DNA from: Photobacterium aquae
Lineage (GTDB): Bacteria; Pseudomonadota; Gammaproteobacteria; Enterobacterales; Vibrionaceae
Length of the DNA: 64,000 nt
Direction of reading: 5' to 3'
Assembly (NCBI RefSeq): GCF_001029445.1
Contig: NZ_LDOT01000023.1
Span: forward strand, 1 to 64,000
This document shows, piece after piece, positions 35,652 to 43,849 of this stretch. Made by a program: the position numbers and the translations under genes. Position 1 is the first letter of the stretch. Each line of letters opens with the position of its first letter. A model generated the notes under the pieces. It was given only the letters and a program-made list of their open reading frames with translations. It was not told the DNA's origin and searched no databases.

Positions 35652-35670
35652 AAAAGCCCCGAGGGGCTTT
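35652..35670 (-). terminator. Intrinsic terminator of higA-like gene
   Basis: On the minus strand AAAGCCCC / GGGGCTTT with a very small loop, followed by TTATT. Confidence 0.7.
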
Positions 35671-35698
35671 GGGGTAATATAATTAATAGACACATAGT

Positions 35699-36004
35699 TC
35701 AATTCTGAGGCTTGGAAAAAGGCACTATTTCTTTTGTCAATGCCTCATAGTTATGCTTTGTTTGCCAAATATCATTGGCATTTTGGATGTTAAGCCAAAA
35801 CTCAGCCGTGTTATTAAATGCAGCTGATAGCTTGGCGGCCAACTCCGGCGTCAGTGCCGTTTTGTTGTTAAGTAGGTTGCTAATAGTGTTGCGGTGAACA
35901 CCGAGTCTATCAGCCAATTCACCGTTCTTGATTCCCATAGGCTCTAAGAATTCAATTCTGAGGATTTCACCTACAGACTGTGGCTTACGTTTCGTGGTTC
36001 TCAT
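35699..36004 (-). CDS. HigA-type antitoxin (XRE helix-turn-helix), apparently orphan
   Basis: A 101-residue DNA-binding protein of the HigA/VapI addiction-module family. Visible are 'SVGEILRIEFLEPMGI', the helix-turn-helix 'NGELADRLGVHRNTISNLLN', and 'FNNTAEFWLNIQNANDIWQ'. HigA both represses its operon and neutralises HigB. The toxin gene should lie just upstream (bases 36005-36180 on this strand), but no HigB-like frame is there, so the antitoxin seems orphan. Confidence 0.85.
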   Translation of the reverse strand: MRTTKRKPQSVGEILRIEFLEPMGIKNGELADRLGVHRNTISNLLNNKTALTPELAAKLSAAFNNTAEFWLNIQNANDIWQTKHNYEALTKEIVPFSKPQN

Positions 36005-36142
36005 GATTCGAACTCTTTAATAGTGATGTACATGTGCAGTTCAACGTCGTGCATCTGATCCAGCAATATCGACCTCGTTGTACAGCATCATTATTGTTAT
36101 TGTCCTAATAGGAGGAGTGGGGGATATTCCAGCTACCAGCAT

Positions 36143-36180
36143 AAAAACAGAGCCACTTTTTATCAAAGATGGCTCTGTAC
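36143..36180 (-). terminator. Intrinsic terminator of the 36193 gene
   Basis: Minus-strand stem ACAGAGCCA / TGGCTCTGT with a 14-base loop and a run of T. Confidence 0.75.
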
Positions 36181-36192
36181 ATATTGCACGAT

Positions 36193-36462
36193 TTACTCTG
36201 GCAATAATCCCATAATTTCGTCAGTAATTTCCCGTAATGCCTTATTGCTGACATTGTGCTGTTTCATTATCTGCGGTAATACAAATTGTAGCATGTAACG
36301 TGCGGCTTTCTTTGGTAGCTTCTGCCTTCCATCCTGCCATTCATTTACACGGCTGTTAGTGTACTTTGCACCAAGAGTTTCATTCATGGCTCTAATGCCG
36401 TCAGCAAGAGAGCCATGGCTTTCAATCTCTACTCGCCATATTTTTACGAGTGATTCACTCAT
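36193..36462 (-). CDS. Small putative phage-type DNA-binding protein
   Basis: An 89-residue protein starting at ATG 36462, where AAAGGTAA lies six bases upstream; the longer frame to 36495 is less likely. Sequence 'ESLVKIWRVEIESHGSLADG', 'YTNSRVNEWQDGRQKLP' and 'AARYMLQFVLPQIM' looks like a small phage regulator that recognises DNA with a helix-turn-helix, but I cannot name the family. It overlaps the membrane-protein gene by four bases, so they form one unit. Confidence 0.55.
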   Translation of the reverse strand: MSESLVKIWRVEIESHGSLADGIRAMNETLGAKYTNSRVNEWQDGRQKLPKKAARYMLQFVLPQIMKQHNVSNKALREITDEIMGLLPE

Positions 36463-36665
36463 GCTTTTACCTTTATGTTGATGAATGGTCGCCATAATGG
36501 AAACTGATATGCGAAACGTACGTTCTCGCCAGGTTTCATGTTCTTAGGAACACCAATGGTAACCTCCACATTGTCGTTAATGCGTATATAGGTGTTACTC
36601 ATAACAATGATGATACCAACGGCCAATGCTGCCAACTTCAGCCAATCCAATATACTTATTTCCAA
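36459..36665 (-). CDS. Small single-span membrane protein
   Basis: A 68-residue protein starting at TTG 36665, with GAGGTGAT eight bases upstream. One membrane helix (about residues 9-22, 'KLAALAVGIIIVMS') is followed by a hydrophilic domain with 'VTIGVPKNMKPGENVRFAY'. It overlaps the downstream regulator-like gene by four bases. The pair resembles small genes of filamentous phages, though this is a guess. Confidence 0.5.
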   Translation of the reverse strand: MEISILDWLKLAALAVGIIIVMSNTYIRINDNVEVTIGVPKNMKPGENVRFAYQFPLWRPFINIKVKA

Positions 36666-37014
36666 TTATTATCACCTCAACGGTTCCCTTCCTTTGCGGG
36701 AGGGGGGCTGTTAGTTTTAGCTAATTTCTATTTCGAGTTTTTCTCATGGCTGTATCGAACTCTAATTTTAACTTTGAGTGCGAGGAATAAACCGACTAAA
36801 ACCCAAACGGAATCGACTTTGCCACTACAGTTTAAACCACCAGTAAAAAACAGAGCTACCTATATAGAAGGAGGCTTTGTTTATTAACATGTCGAACCGA
36901 TAGTCAAAGGAGATCTGCAAGCAAAACACCCGCTCCAACGCTAATGATTACAGCGGCGATATCGACACCTATTGTATGATCTGCAATATACTAGAACATA
37001 TTCAGCCTGTTTCC
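36666..37014. other. Gap with possible short hydrophobic peptide remnant
   Basis: 349 bases. On the minus strand (roughly 36910-36985) a short frame reads 'TIGVDIAAVIISVGAGVLL' before a stop; it has no ATG, GTG or TTG start. This resembles the membrane part of a filamentous-phage coat or small TM peptide, but it is too short to call. Confidence 0.3.
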
Positions 37015-37362
37015 TTAGTCAATTAACTGATCAACACTAACATCCAATGCTTTTGCTGCTTTTTTTAGCATTTCACGCTGTGGATTTGAGTCAATATTTT
37101 CCATTTGGCTAACGGCTGCTTGTGAAATCCCCATGCGCTGCGCTAACTCTTTCTGACTAATATTGAGGTGTTTACGCCATGCTGTAATGTAGCTGACATC
37201 ATTAACTAACATAATTTCAGCTACTTCGTGTGGTAGGTACGTTTTGCTATCTGCATCCGCTTCTTGTTTCACCAGCTTTATGTATTCGTGGTATGGGATA
37301 ACAGCAAAGACAGGCTGCCCGTCTTGGTGAATGATGCGCACGTTTCGCTTGTCTGTTTTCAT
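37015..37362 (-). CDS. XRE-family antitoxin-like regulator
   Basis: A 115-residue protein with an N-terminal antitoxin-like region ('VRIIHQDGQPVFAVIPYHEY', Phd/RelB-like) and a C-terminal Cro/CI helix-turn-helix ('NISQKELAQRMGISQAAVSQ', residues about 68-87). This two-part layout occurs in antitoxins of RelE-type pairs. The adjacent upstream sequence (37383-37626) contains a frameshifted reading frame that may be the broken toxin. Otherwise it is an orphan regulator. Confidence 0.75.
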   Translation of the reverse strand: MKTDKRNVRIIHQDGQPVFAVIPYHEYIKLVKQEADADSKTYLPHEVAEIMLVNDVSYITAWRKHLNISQKELAQRMGISQAAVSQMENIDSNPQREMLKKAAKALDVSVDQLID

Positions 37363-37382
37363 TCGCTTTCTCTATCTATCAA

Positions 37383-37626
37383 TCAGATGGCACTATCAAG
37401 TGGTAAAGCATGCCTAGATAAATTCTTATCACCGCGGATATGGGCAATTTCAATGATACCATCCGGATTAGCTGCTTTTGGCGTAATATTTTTAATGATA
37501 AAGCACTTTGTATTCAAGGCCTTTTGTTCCCTCTCTCACAAAGGTGAGAGAATTTTTATCCATCGAAAAAAGAATCCTGCCATCACATTTTTGCGGCTTA
37601 GTTAGGCATACAATTGAATCTACCAT
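37383..37626 (-). pseudogene. Frameshifted small gene beside the antitoxin
   Basis: From ATG 37626 one frame reads 'VDSIVCLTKPQKCDGRILF' and 'LTFVREGTKGLEYKVLY', then stops; a shift of one base continues 'IKNITPKAANPDGIIEIAHI' and ends 'LSRHALPLDSAI' at TGA 37383-37385. The two halves look like one protein of about 80 residues broken by an indel near 37500. I do not recognise the family. Its place immediately upstream of the antitoxin suggests a dead toxin, but that is inference. Confidence 0.4.
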
Positions 37627-37663
37627 TAGATAACTTAGGTTGTTAGGCCATAAGTTTAACGCA

Positions 37664-37732
37664 ATATACCCAAATAACTTCAAGCCACTTACCAATATTG
37701 AACCCTGCACCTTGAAGTAAGGTGGGCATATA
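37664..37732. repeat. Dispersed palindromic 'TATACCCAA' element, copy 2
   Basis: Inverted arms 'ATATACCCA...ACTTCAAG' (from 37664) and 'CTTGAAGT...TGGGCATAT' (to 37732). It lies just before the malic enzyme gene and could form a long hairpin in its leader. Confidence 0.7.
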
Positions 37733-37772
37733 AAAAAGAGAATGATGTAGACCAATAACAAGACTGGAGGAA

Positions 37773-39491
37773 ATGATGACAATAGGGAAATATTTGCGCT
37801 GGAAAGATGAACACGGCAATGAATTTCGGCCTGTATCATTAACAGGCACAGAACTGTTAAATGATCGGACCCTCAATAAAAGTACAGCGTTTTCATACGA
37901 AGAGCGAAAAGCATTTCTGCTAGATGGACTGCTGCCTCCTCGCGTACAGACGTTCGAAGATCAGTTAAATCGGGTATATGACGGTTTTAAAAGTGCTTCG
38001 ACAGACATTGAAAAATATCTTTTCCTAAGGGCACTGCAAGATCGTAACGAGACGTTATTTTACGCATTGTTATCACGTCATATCGAAGAAATGACCCCGA
38101 TTATCTATACCCCGACAGTCGGCAAAGCATGTCAGGAATTCAGCCATCGCTATCAAAAGGCAAGGGGGCTGTATATCACAGCTGACAATGTTAAGAAAAT
38201 GGGGCAATTGGCGCAGCATTTCACCGGCAAAGATATCAAAATTATTGTGGTGACTGATAGCCAAGGTATTTTGGGTATCGGTGACCAAGGCGTAGGCGGG
38301 ATGGGGATCCCGATCGGTAAGCTGTCACTTTATACGCTCGGAGCGGGTATTCACCCTGCCCATTGTTTGCCTATTGCGTTAGATGTTGGTACGGATAACC
38401 AAGATCTGCTTGATGACCCAATGTATTTGGGTGTACCACGTCGCAGAATGCGCGGCGAGGAATACAAGGCATTTATCGGTAAATTTGTCCGTCAGGTTAA
38501 GCGTCATTTCCCTAATGCGGTATTGCAATGGGAAGATTTCAGTAAATCTAATGCCTTCGATAACCTGACAGATTATGAGGACACCTTGCCATCATTCAAT
38601 GATGACATTCAAGGTACAGGCTCTGTTGTGTTGGCGGGTATTTTGGGTGCTTGTAAGATCAAAGGCGAGTCGTTGGCTGATCAGACTTACGTGGTATACG
38701 GCGCTGGCGCCGGTGGGGTGGGTGTCGCCGATCAAATTTATGCTGGCTTGCTCAAAGAAGGGGCTTCGCACGCCGCGGCTCGAGATCGTATATTCATCCT
38801 CGACTCACAGGGGTTGGTATTTGATGACCGTCCTGAACTGGACGAATACAAAAAGCGCTATGCTAAGCCTCGTGCGTTGGCCGAAGGCTGGAGTGTTGCG
38901 CAGGAAGGTAAGGTGTCGCTGGCTGAGTTAATTGATAATCATCCAGTTACCGTGCTGCTGGGCACTAGTGGGGTCGGTGGGGCGTTCAATGAGAAGCATG
39001 TCCAGAAGATGATGGAATATACCTCGCGGCCAATGGTGTTCCCGTTGTCTAATCCGACGGCGAATTGCGAGGCCGTACCGGAAGATATCTATCGCTGGAG
39101 TGATGGCATGGCGATTGTTGCAACAGGCAGCCCATTTGCCAATGTTGAATACAATGGTTATGAGTATCGTGTCGGGCAGGGGAATAACGTGTTTATTTTC
39201 CCTGGTGTTGGTCTAGCGGCGATTGTGTCGCGGGTGCCGAAAATTAGTTTGGATATGTTTACAACGGCTTCTTATGCGCTGGCGGATATGGTAAGCGAAG
39301 AAGATCTGGCTAATGGTTGTATCTATCCGAAAATCAGTGAGCTAAAGACGGTTTCTATTGCTGTTGCGCGGCGTATCTTGGAGATGATTCAAGCAACTGA
39401 GCCGCATAGCCACCTTGTCAACAAAGATATCAATAAAGAGTTGGCTGAGCATATTTGGGAGCCTGTTTACCTGCCTTACCGTCGAGTGTGA
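37773..39491 (+). CDS. maeA: NAD-dependent malic enzyme
   Basis: A 572-residue cytosolic enzyme converting malate to pyruvate and CO2 with NAD. It has 'VYDGFKSASTDIEKYLFLRAL', 'EEMTPIIYTPTVGKACQEFS', the malic-enzyme signature 'FNDDIQGTGSVVLAGILGA', the nucleotide loop 'YGAGAGGVGVADQI' and 'RPMVFPLSNPTANCEA'. Length matches the SfcA/MaeA group, distinct from the larger MaeB. The ATG follows GGAGGAA. A terminator follows. Confidence 0.96.
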   Translation: MMTIGKYLRWKDEHGNEFRPVSLTGTELLNDRTLNKSTAFSYEERKAFLLDGLLPPRVQTFEDQLNRVYDGFKSASTDIEKYLFLRALQDRNETLFYALLSRHIEEMTPIIYTPTVGKACQEFSHRYQKARGLYITADNVKKMGQLAQHFTGKDIKIIVVTDSQGILGIGDQGVGGMGIPIGKLSLYTLGAGIHPAHCLPIALDVGTDNQDLLDDPMYLGVPRRRMRGEEYKAFIGKFVRQVKRHFPNAVLQWEDFSKSNAFDNLTDYEDTLPSFNDDIQGTGSVVLAGILGACKIKGESLADQTYVVYGAGAGGVGVADQIYAGLLKEGASHAAARDRIFILDSQGLVFDDRPELDEYKKRYAKPRALAEGWSVAQEGKVSLAELIDNHPVTVLLGTSGVGGAFNEKHVQKMMEYTSRPMVFPLSNPTANCEAVPEDIYRWSDGMAIVATGSPFANVEYNGYEYRVGQGNNVFIFPGVGLAAIVSRVPKISLDMFTTASYALADMVSEEDLANGCIYPKISELKTVSIAVARRILEMIQATEPHSHLVNKDINKELAEHIWEPVYLPYRRV

Positions 39492-39505
39492 CGGCCTTAT
39501 AAATT

Positions 39506-39529
39506 AGCCCGGCATGTCCGGGCTTTTTT
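39506..39529 (+). terminator. Intrinsic terminator of maeA
   Basis: Stem AGCCCGG / CCGGGCT, loop CATGT, six T. Confidence 0.9.
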
Positions 39530-39587
39530 CTCTTCAGAATATGCGCTGGATCCTTACTTATTCAGTGTTTGATTGTTAAAGTATTCC

Positions 39588-39620
39588 TATACCCAACTAA
39601 CCTTAAGGTGTTGGATACAG
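39588..39620. repeat. Dispersed 'TATACCCAA' element, half copy
   Basis: CTATACCCAACTAACCTTAAGG and following bases match the left arm seen in other copies. No clear inverted partner. Confidence 0.45.
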
Positions 39621-39811
39621 AACGATTTCTGTATATTTAACACATGGTGAATTTCTGACGCGATGGCTCTTTTTCAAGGATTATTGGCCACGAAGCGAGG
39701 GCGCTAAATCGCTTTGTTGCACAAAACGTTGCAATAAGTATTGGTAGAGGCTTGGGTATCATGGTTATCGGAACATTTTGAACAACTGACAGCCCAAATA
39801 GGAGGCCGGTT

Positions 39812-39931
39812 ATGCTGATGTCCACTTTGTTAGCCAAAATAAAGCAACTCTTGGTGTTTTCGCTGTTTGCCATTTGTGGTGTTACGTTATGGCTTGCCAT
39901 GATGTACCACATCTTCCATCGGGCCGCGTAA
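39812..39931 (+). CDS. 39-residue single-span membrane peptide
   Basis: ATG 39812 follows a strong AGGAGG site seven bases upstream. One hydrophobic helix of about 20 residues ('LLVFSLFAICGVTLWLAMM') sits between a basic 'AKIKQ' and a His/Arg tail. Unrecognised; the ribosome site makes translation likely. It overlaps a minus-strand frame (39637-39912) that is judged spurious. Confidence 0.5.
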   Translation: MLMSTLLAKIKQLLVFSLFAICGVTLWLAMMYHIFHRAA

Positions 39932-40019
39932 TTGGGAGAGATAGTGGGGTATGCACTGAACTATTTTGAAAAAGCCTGAGTATAAGTTTCAGTGCTATTA
40001 CGATTGATAATGGTGAAGT

Positions 40020-40166
40020 ATGCCCCACAGTAAAACTTACCTGCCGCGAAAGGTCTGTGAGGTATGCTCACGTCCTTTTACATGGCGTAAAAAGTGGAAA
40101 AATTGCTGGGACGAGGTGAAATACTGCTCCCAGCGTTGCCGACGATCCCGTCGCGGTAGTAGTTGA
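40020..40166 (+). CDS. DUF2256 zinc-finger-like protein
   Basis: A 48-residue protein beginning '[20 protein letters not shown]' with 'TWRKKW', '[14 protein letters not shown]' later. Four cysteines in two C-x2-C / C-x3-C pairs predict a zinc ribbon. This is the DUF2256 family, function unknown. Its stop lies 54 bases before arfB, and the two genes run in the same direction. Confidence 0.85.
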   Translation: MPHSKTYLPRKVCEVCSRPFTWRKKWKNCWDEVKYCSQRCRRSRRGSS

Positions 40167-40220
40167 CAGGGATAGATGTCTCTTTATGCTGTCGTGACTC
40201 TATCGAAAAGTAAGTACAGC

Positions 40221-40634
40221 ATGTTAGTCATATCCAACAACGTTACTCTCAGTGATTGGGAAATCGAATTGACCCCTATCCGTGCCCAAGGGGCCGGGGG
40301 GCAAAATGTCAATAAAGTCTCTTCCGCTATCCATCTCCGGTTTGATATCGGGCGATCTACCTTGCCTGCTTTTTACAAGGAGCGCTTGTTGGTGCTCAAG
40401 GACAGCCGGATCACCAAAGACGGGGTAGTGATAATCAAAGCTCAGCAATATCGAACTCAAGAACAAAACAGGGAGGATGCCCTTGAGCGTCTGGCCGAGT
40501 TGATTCGATCTGTTGCACAGGTACAAAAAAAGCGAGTGGCAACTAAACCTACTCGTGGTTCGCAGCAGCGAAGAATGGAGAAGAAAAGCCAGCGCGGGCA
40601 AACTAAAGCGATGCGTGGAAAGGTGAGTTGGTAG
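40221..40634 (+). CDS. arfB: Alternative ribosome-rescue factor B (peptidyl-tRNA hydrolase)
   Basis: A 137-residue class I release-factor-like protein that hydrolyses peptidyl-tRNA on ribosomes stalled at truncated mRNA. The catalytic 'GAGGQNVNKV' (GGQ) is followed by 'KVSSAIHLRFDI', and the basic C-terminal tail 'KPTRGSQQRRMEKKS' inserts into the empty mRNA channel in E. coli YaeJ. I choose ATG 40221, which matches E. coli length (140), instead of a start at 40176. Confidence 0.92.
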   Translation: MLVISNNVTLSDWEIELTPIRAQGAGGQNVNKVSSAIHLRFDIGRSTLPAFYKERLLVLKDSRITKDGVVIIKAQQYRTQEQNREDALERLAELIRSVAQVQKKRVATKPTRGSQQRRMEKKSQRGQTKAMRGKVSW

Positions 40635-40735
40635 CTAGAGAATGAAGGTTTTGACCGAGTTAACATTCTGCTAAGTCTTCACTGAGTCTTCATCGAAACT
40701 GGCGGTAAAGTAAGGGTTTTGGTAAATCTAGTTGG

Positions 40736-41188
40736 ATGAAAAGGATGTCGGACAAAAAAGCCAAGCAACTTCTGCAATTGTATTACCGTGAATCAGAACG
40801 GGTGCGTTTGCTCCCGCTTGATGCCTTGCCAGAGCCAGATAAGAATGAGCAGGCTGACTTTGATGTTTGGCTTGGTATGAAGCGTTCTTTCAATCGCGCT
40901 GAAGTGACAGCGCAAGTGTGGATCAAATCGTGCAGTGCCGGGCATGTTACGGAGTTATATTTGTATCCTGATGGTAGGTTGGAAGAATACACGTTGTTTA
41001 AGCGGATACGAACCATTGGCCGGTGGGCGTTGGTGCAAGGGATGATAGCTTTGGATATCCAGAGTGGGGATGATCGTTACCAAAGTTGGATTGTCGCCAA
41101 CCGAAATAGCCGTATTCATTCTGCCATAGAGTACAAGAATGGCGAGTTATATGCCTATCTAAAAGTGGCACAAACCCATCCGATATAA
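40736..41188 (+). CDS. Conserved-looking protein of unknown function
   Basis: A 150-residue soluble protein without signal or membrane segment. The first 40 residues are helical and charged ('KKAKQLLQLYYRESERVRLL'); the rest has beta-rich runs ('ELYLYPDGRLEEYTLFKRIR', 'GELYAYLKVAQ'). I do not recognise it. Starts are possible at 40736 or three codons later (40745). Monocistronic between arfB and the aspartoacylase gene. Confidence 0.65.
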   Translation: MKRMSDKKAKQLLQLYYRESERVRLLPLDALPEPDKNEQADFDVWLGMKRSFNRAEVTAQVWIKSCSAGHVTELYLYPDGRLEEYTLFKRIRTIGRWALVQGMIALDIQSGDDRYQSWIVANRNSRIHSAIEYKNGELYAYLKVAQTHPI

Positions 41189-41269
41189 TTGTTATGCAAA
41201 ATTTCTGGAAAAATAAGCAGCAAGCTGGTATCTGTTTGGGTATCTACCACAATAGAGTGAGCCCAAGCT

Positions 41270-42166
41270 GTGATTACAAGGACGAATAAGATCAAGACTG
41301 TTGCCATTGTGGGGGGAACCCACGGTAATGAATTTAGTGGAATTTATTTGCTACGCAAGTGGCAGCAGTCATCGGCATCGATTATTAGGGATAGCTTTGC
41401 AACAGAAACGGTATTTGCTAATCCTAAAGCCTATCAAGAGAACAAGCGTTACCTTGACAGTGATATGAACCGCCAGTTTAGCCATACCGATTTGACAGAC
41501 CCGCTACTGACAAATTACGAGCAGAGTAGGGCAAAGGTACTCAACGCCCAACTTGGGCCAAAAGGCGACGCCCGAACCGATTTCATTATCGATCTTCATA
41601 ATACGACCAGTAATATGGGACCGTCGCTGATCTTGCTGCAATCTGACGCCTTCAACCGAAAACTTGCCGCATATGTTGTTTCAAAAATGCCAGATGCCGT
41701 GATTGTGTTGGAAGACCAAATATCGGTTGCCGAGCATTATTTCCTGAGTTCTATTGCCCCGCAGGGGGTAATTGTAGAGGTGGGCCCTCAGCCGCAATCG
41801 GTGATCCGCCAAGATATTCTTGAGTGGATGGAAGAAATGACTGGCCATATTCTTGATTATATTGATTTGTATAACCGAGATGAGTTGCCTGTGCTGCCGT
41901 CGAGTTTTGAGGCTTATAAATACCACGAAACCTTGAAGTTGCCTGAAAATGAGCAAGGGGAGCGCATCGGTATGGTCCATCGCAATGTGCAGGATGCTGA
42001 TTTCAAGCCCCTGCATAATGGGGATCCGATTTTTACCCTGTTTGATGGTTCGATAATTTGTTGGGAGGGAGAGTATGAAGCCTACCCGCATTTTATCAAT
42101 GAAGCGGCGTATTACGATAATAACCTAGCCATGTCGCTGGCGAAAAAGGTGGTCGTTGAGGTTTAG
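41270..42166 (+). CDS. Aspartoacylase
   Basis: A 298-residue zinc carboxypeptidase-fold enzyme of the AspA/AstE group, which releases acetate and aspartate from N-acetylaspartate. Start is GTG 41270. Zinc ligands fall in 'GGTHGNEFSG' (His18, Glu21) and 'DLHNTTSNMG' (His near 116); 'YLDSDMNRQF' contributes substrate-binding residues, and 'VIVEVGPQPQ' supplies the catalytic Glu. The layout matches aspartoacylase rather than succinylglutamate desuccinylase. Terminator follows. Confidence 0.9.
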   Translation: MITRTNKIKTVAIVGGTHGNEFSGIYLLRKWQQSSASIIRDSFATETVFANPKAYQENKRYLDSDMNRQFSHTDLTDPLLTNYEQSRAKVLNAQLGPKGDARTDFIIDLHNTTSNMGPSLILLQSDAFNRKLAAYVVSKMPDAVIVLEDQISVAEHYFLSSIAPQGVIVEVGPQPQSVIRQDILEWMEEMTGHILDYIDLYNRDELPVLPSSFEAYKYHETLKLPENEQGERIGMVHRNVQDADFKPLHNGDPIFTLFDGSIICWEGEYEAYPHFINEAAYYDNNLAMSLAKKVVVEV

Positions 42167-42195
42167 CATAACACTGCCGTGACAAGGTGAATGAT

Positions 42196-42222
42196 AAAAC
42201 GCACCCGAAGGTGCGTTTTTTT
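42196..42222 (+). terminator. Intrinsic terminator of aspartoacylase gene
   Basis: Stem AAAACGCAC / GTGCGTTTT with T-run; also usable by the convergent BCCT gene. Confidence 0.85.
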
Positions 42223-42256
42223 GTGGCAGGCAAGTAAGCCGCTCAAGCGTAATGCA

Positions 42257-43849
42257 TTAAGCGTAAGATGAGCGGTAGAGTGACAATTCGCTACGCATGC
42301 CAAGTACAAGGCTGACACACATTGCCAATAAGATGAGAGTAAATGGCAAAGCGGTGGAAATAGTACCCGCCTGAAGAGCCTGTATGGCTTCCGTACCGCC
42401 TACCCAGAGAAGAACGGCCGCAATAGCGCCTTCGATAGTCGCCCAGAATACACGTTGCGGGATGGGAGCATCGATTTTCCCGCCTGCTGTAATACTATCG
42501 ATAACGAGCGATGCAGAGTCGGATGAAGTGATGAAGAACACCATGATCAGCACAATTGAAATGACAGACAAAAATGTGCTCATCGGCAGTGCATCGTACA
42601 GATGAAACAGCGACAGTGTGACATCGGTGAGCCCGTTAGTGCCCAATTCCCCCACTTTGTTGATGATCTGATCTATCGCAATGCCACCGAAGGCAGACAT
42701 CCATACCAGTGTAATGAAGGTCGGTATGAGGATAACGGCACTCACGAATTGGCGTACCGTACGCCCTTTGGAAACACGCGCGATAAACATGCCGACACAT
42801 GGTGACCATGAGATCCACCATGCCCAGTAGAAGACGGTCCAGCCGTGCATCCATGTTTGATCATCCCGGCCGTACGGGTTACTCAATGGCAAAATATTTT
42901 CCACATAGCCGATGATCGTTTTGGGTAGGGTTGCCAAGAATGTGGAAAATCCTACGATGATGACAAAGAGCAACAGTGCACAGGCAACCAGAAGATTGGT
43001 ATTGCTGAGCACTTTTACTCCGCCGTCGATACCACGTACAACTGAAAAAATGGCCAGTGTCGTGACAAAGCCGATCACGATAAGTTGTAGGCCGATGCCT
43101 GTTTCGAACCCCAAAACATGGCTGAGCCCGCTTGCTGCTTGTTGGGCACCTAATCCCAGAGATGTGGCTAAACCAAAAAGGGTTGCGAGCACGGCGAGAA
43201 CGTCAATTACATGGCCAAACCAACCCCATGTACGATCTCCTAGAAGTGGGTAGAAAACCGAACGGATAGACAGAGGGAGCCCTTTGTTAAAGGCAAAAAA
43301 TGCCATTGCTAATGCAACAACAGCGTACATCGCCCACGGATGTAATCCCCAATGAAACATGGTTGCCCCCAAGGCAACGGTTAGTGCTTCGTCGCTATTG
43401 GCGGTGACACCGAGGGGAGTCTCGTACCATCCGGTAAAGTAGGCTACGGGCTCCGCAACACCCCAGAACATCAGTCCGATCCCCATGCCAGCGGCAAAGA
43501 GCATGGCTATCCATGAGAGGTTGGAGTGTTCTGGTTTGGCATCTGCCCCGCCGATGCGTATTTTCCCGAAAGGCGAGAGCACAAGCGCGATACAGAAAAC
43601 GAGGAATAGATTTCCGGACCACATGAACAGGTTGTCAAATGAGTTGATGATTTGCCATTTGATGCCATCAAGCATTGCTTTGGCGGAGGTTGGGTCGCTG
43701 AGTAGAAGGGTGATTAAAAATAGAATGATGAGTGCGGCGCTGGTGCCAAAGACTGGGTTATGAACATCAAATCCCCATTTCTGAATGTTGTCCTGACCGA
43801 CGGTATAGTCGGTACTTTCTATACTGTACTTATCCTTAGTAGCAGTCAT
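42257..43849 (-). CDS. BCCT family betaine/carnitine/choline transporter
   Basis: A 530-residue inner-membrane symporter with 12 hydrophobic segments. Family motifs are 'GMGIGLMFWGVAEP' in segment 3 and 'FYWAWWISWSPCVGMFIARVSKGRTVRQF', given in part, in segment 8. GMGIG is the pattern of sodium-coupled members such as BetP/OpuD. It takes up betaine-type osmoprotectants, which fits a marine host, but the exact substrate is unclear. It lacks the long C-terminal tail of BetT. The promoter lies in the gap to 44238, which contains a dispersed repeat. Confidence 0.93.
   Translation of the reverse strand: MTATKDKYSIESTDYTVGQDNIQKWGFDVHNPVFGTSAALIILFLITLLLSDPTSAKAMLDGIKWQIINSFDNLFMWSGNLFLVFCIALVLSPFGKIRIGGADAKPEHSNLSWIAMLFAAGMGIGLMFWGVAEPVAYFTGWYETPLGVTANSDEALTVALGATMFHWGLHPWAMYAVVALAMAFFAFNKGLPLSIRSVFYPLLGDRTWGWFGHVIDVLAVLATLFGLATSLGLGAQQAASGLSHVLGFETGIGLQLIVIGFVTTLAIFSVVRGIDGGVKVLSNTNLLVACALLLFVIIVGFSTFLATLPKTIIGYVENILPLSNPYGRDDQTWMHGWTVFYWAWWISWSPCVGMFIARVSKGRTVRQFVSAVILIPTFITLVWMSAFGGIAIDQIINKVGELGTNGLTDVTLSLFHLYDALPMSTFLSVISIVLIMVFFITSSDSASLVIDSITAGGKIDAPIPQRVFWATIEGAIAAVLLWVGGTEAIQALQAGTISTALPFTLILLAMCVSLVLGMRSELSLYRSSYA

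Noticed and set aside
36005-36142. Possible HigB toxin upstream of higA
   Set aside because: Only a 25-codon frame without start and without the HigB/RelE pattern.
39637-39912. 91-codon minus-strand frame
   Set aside because: No ribosome site or homology-like pattern; the plus strand here carries a small gene with AGGAGG.
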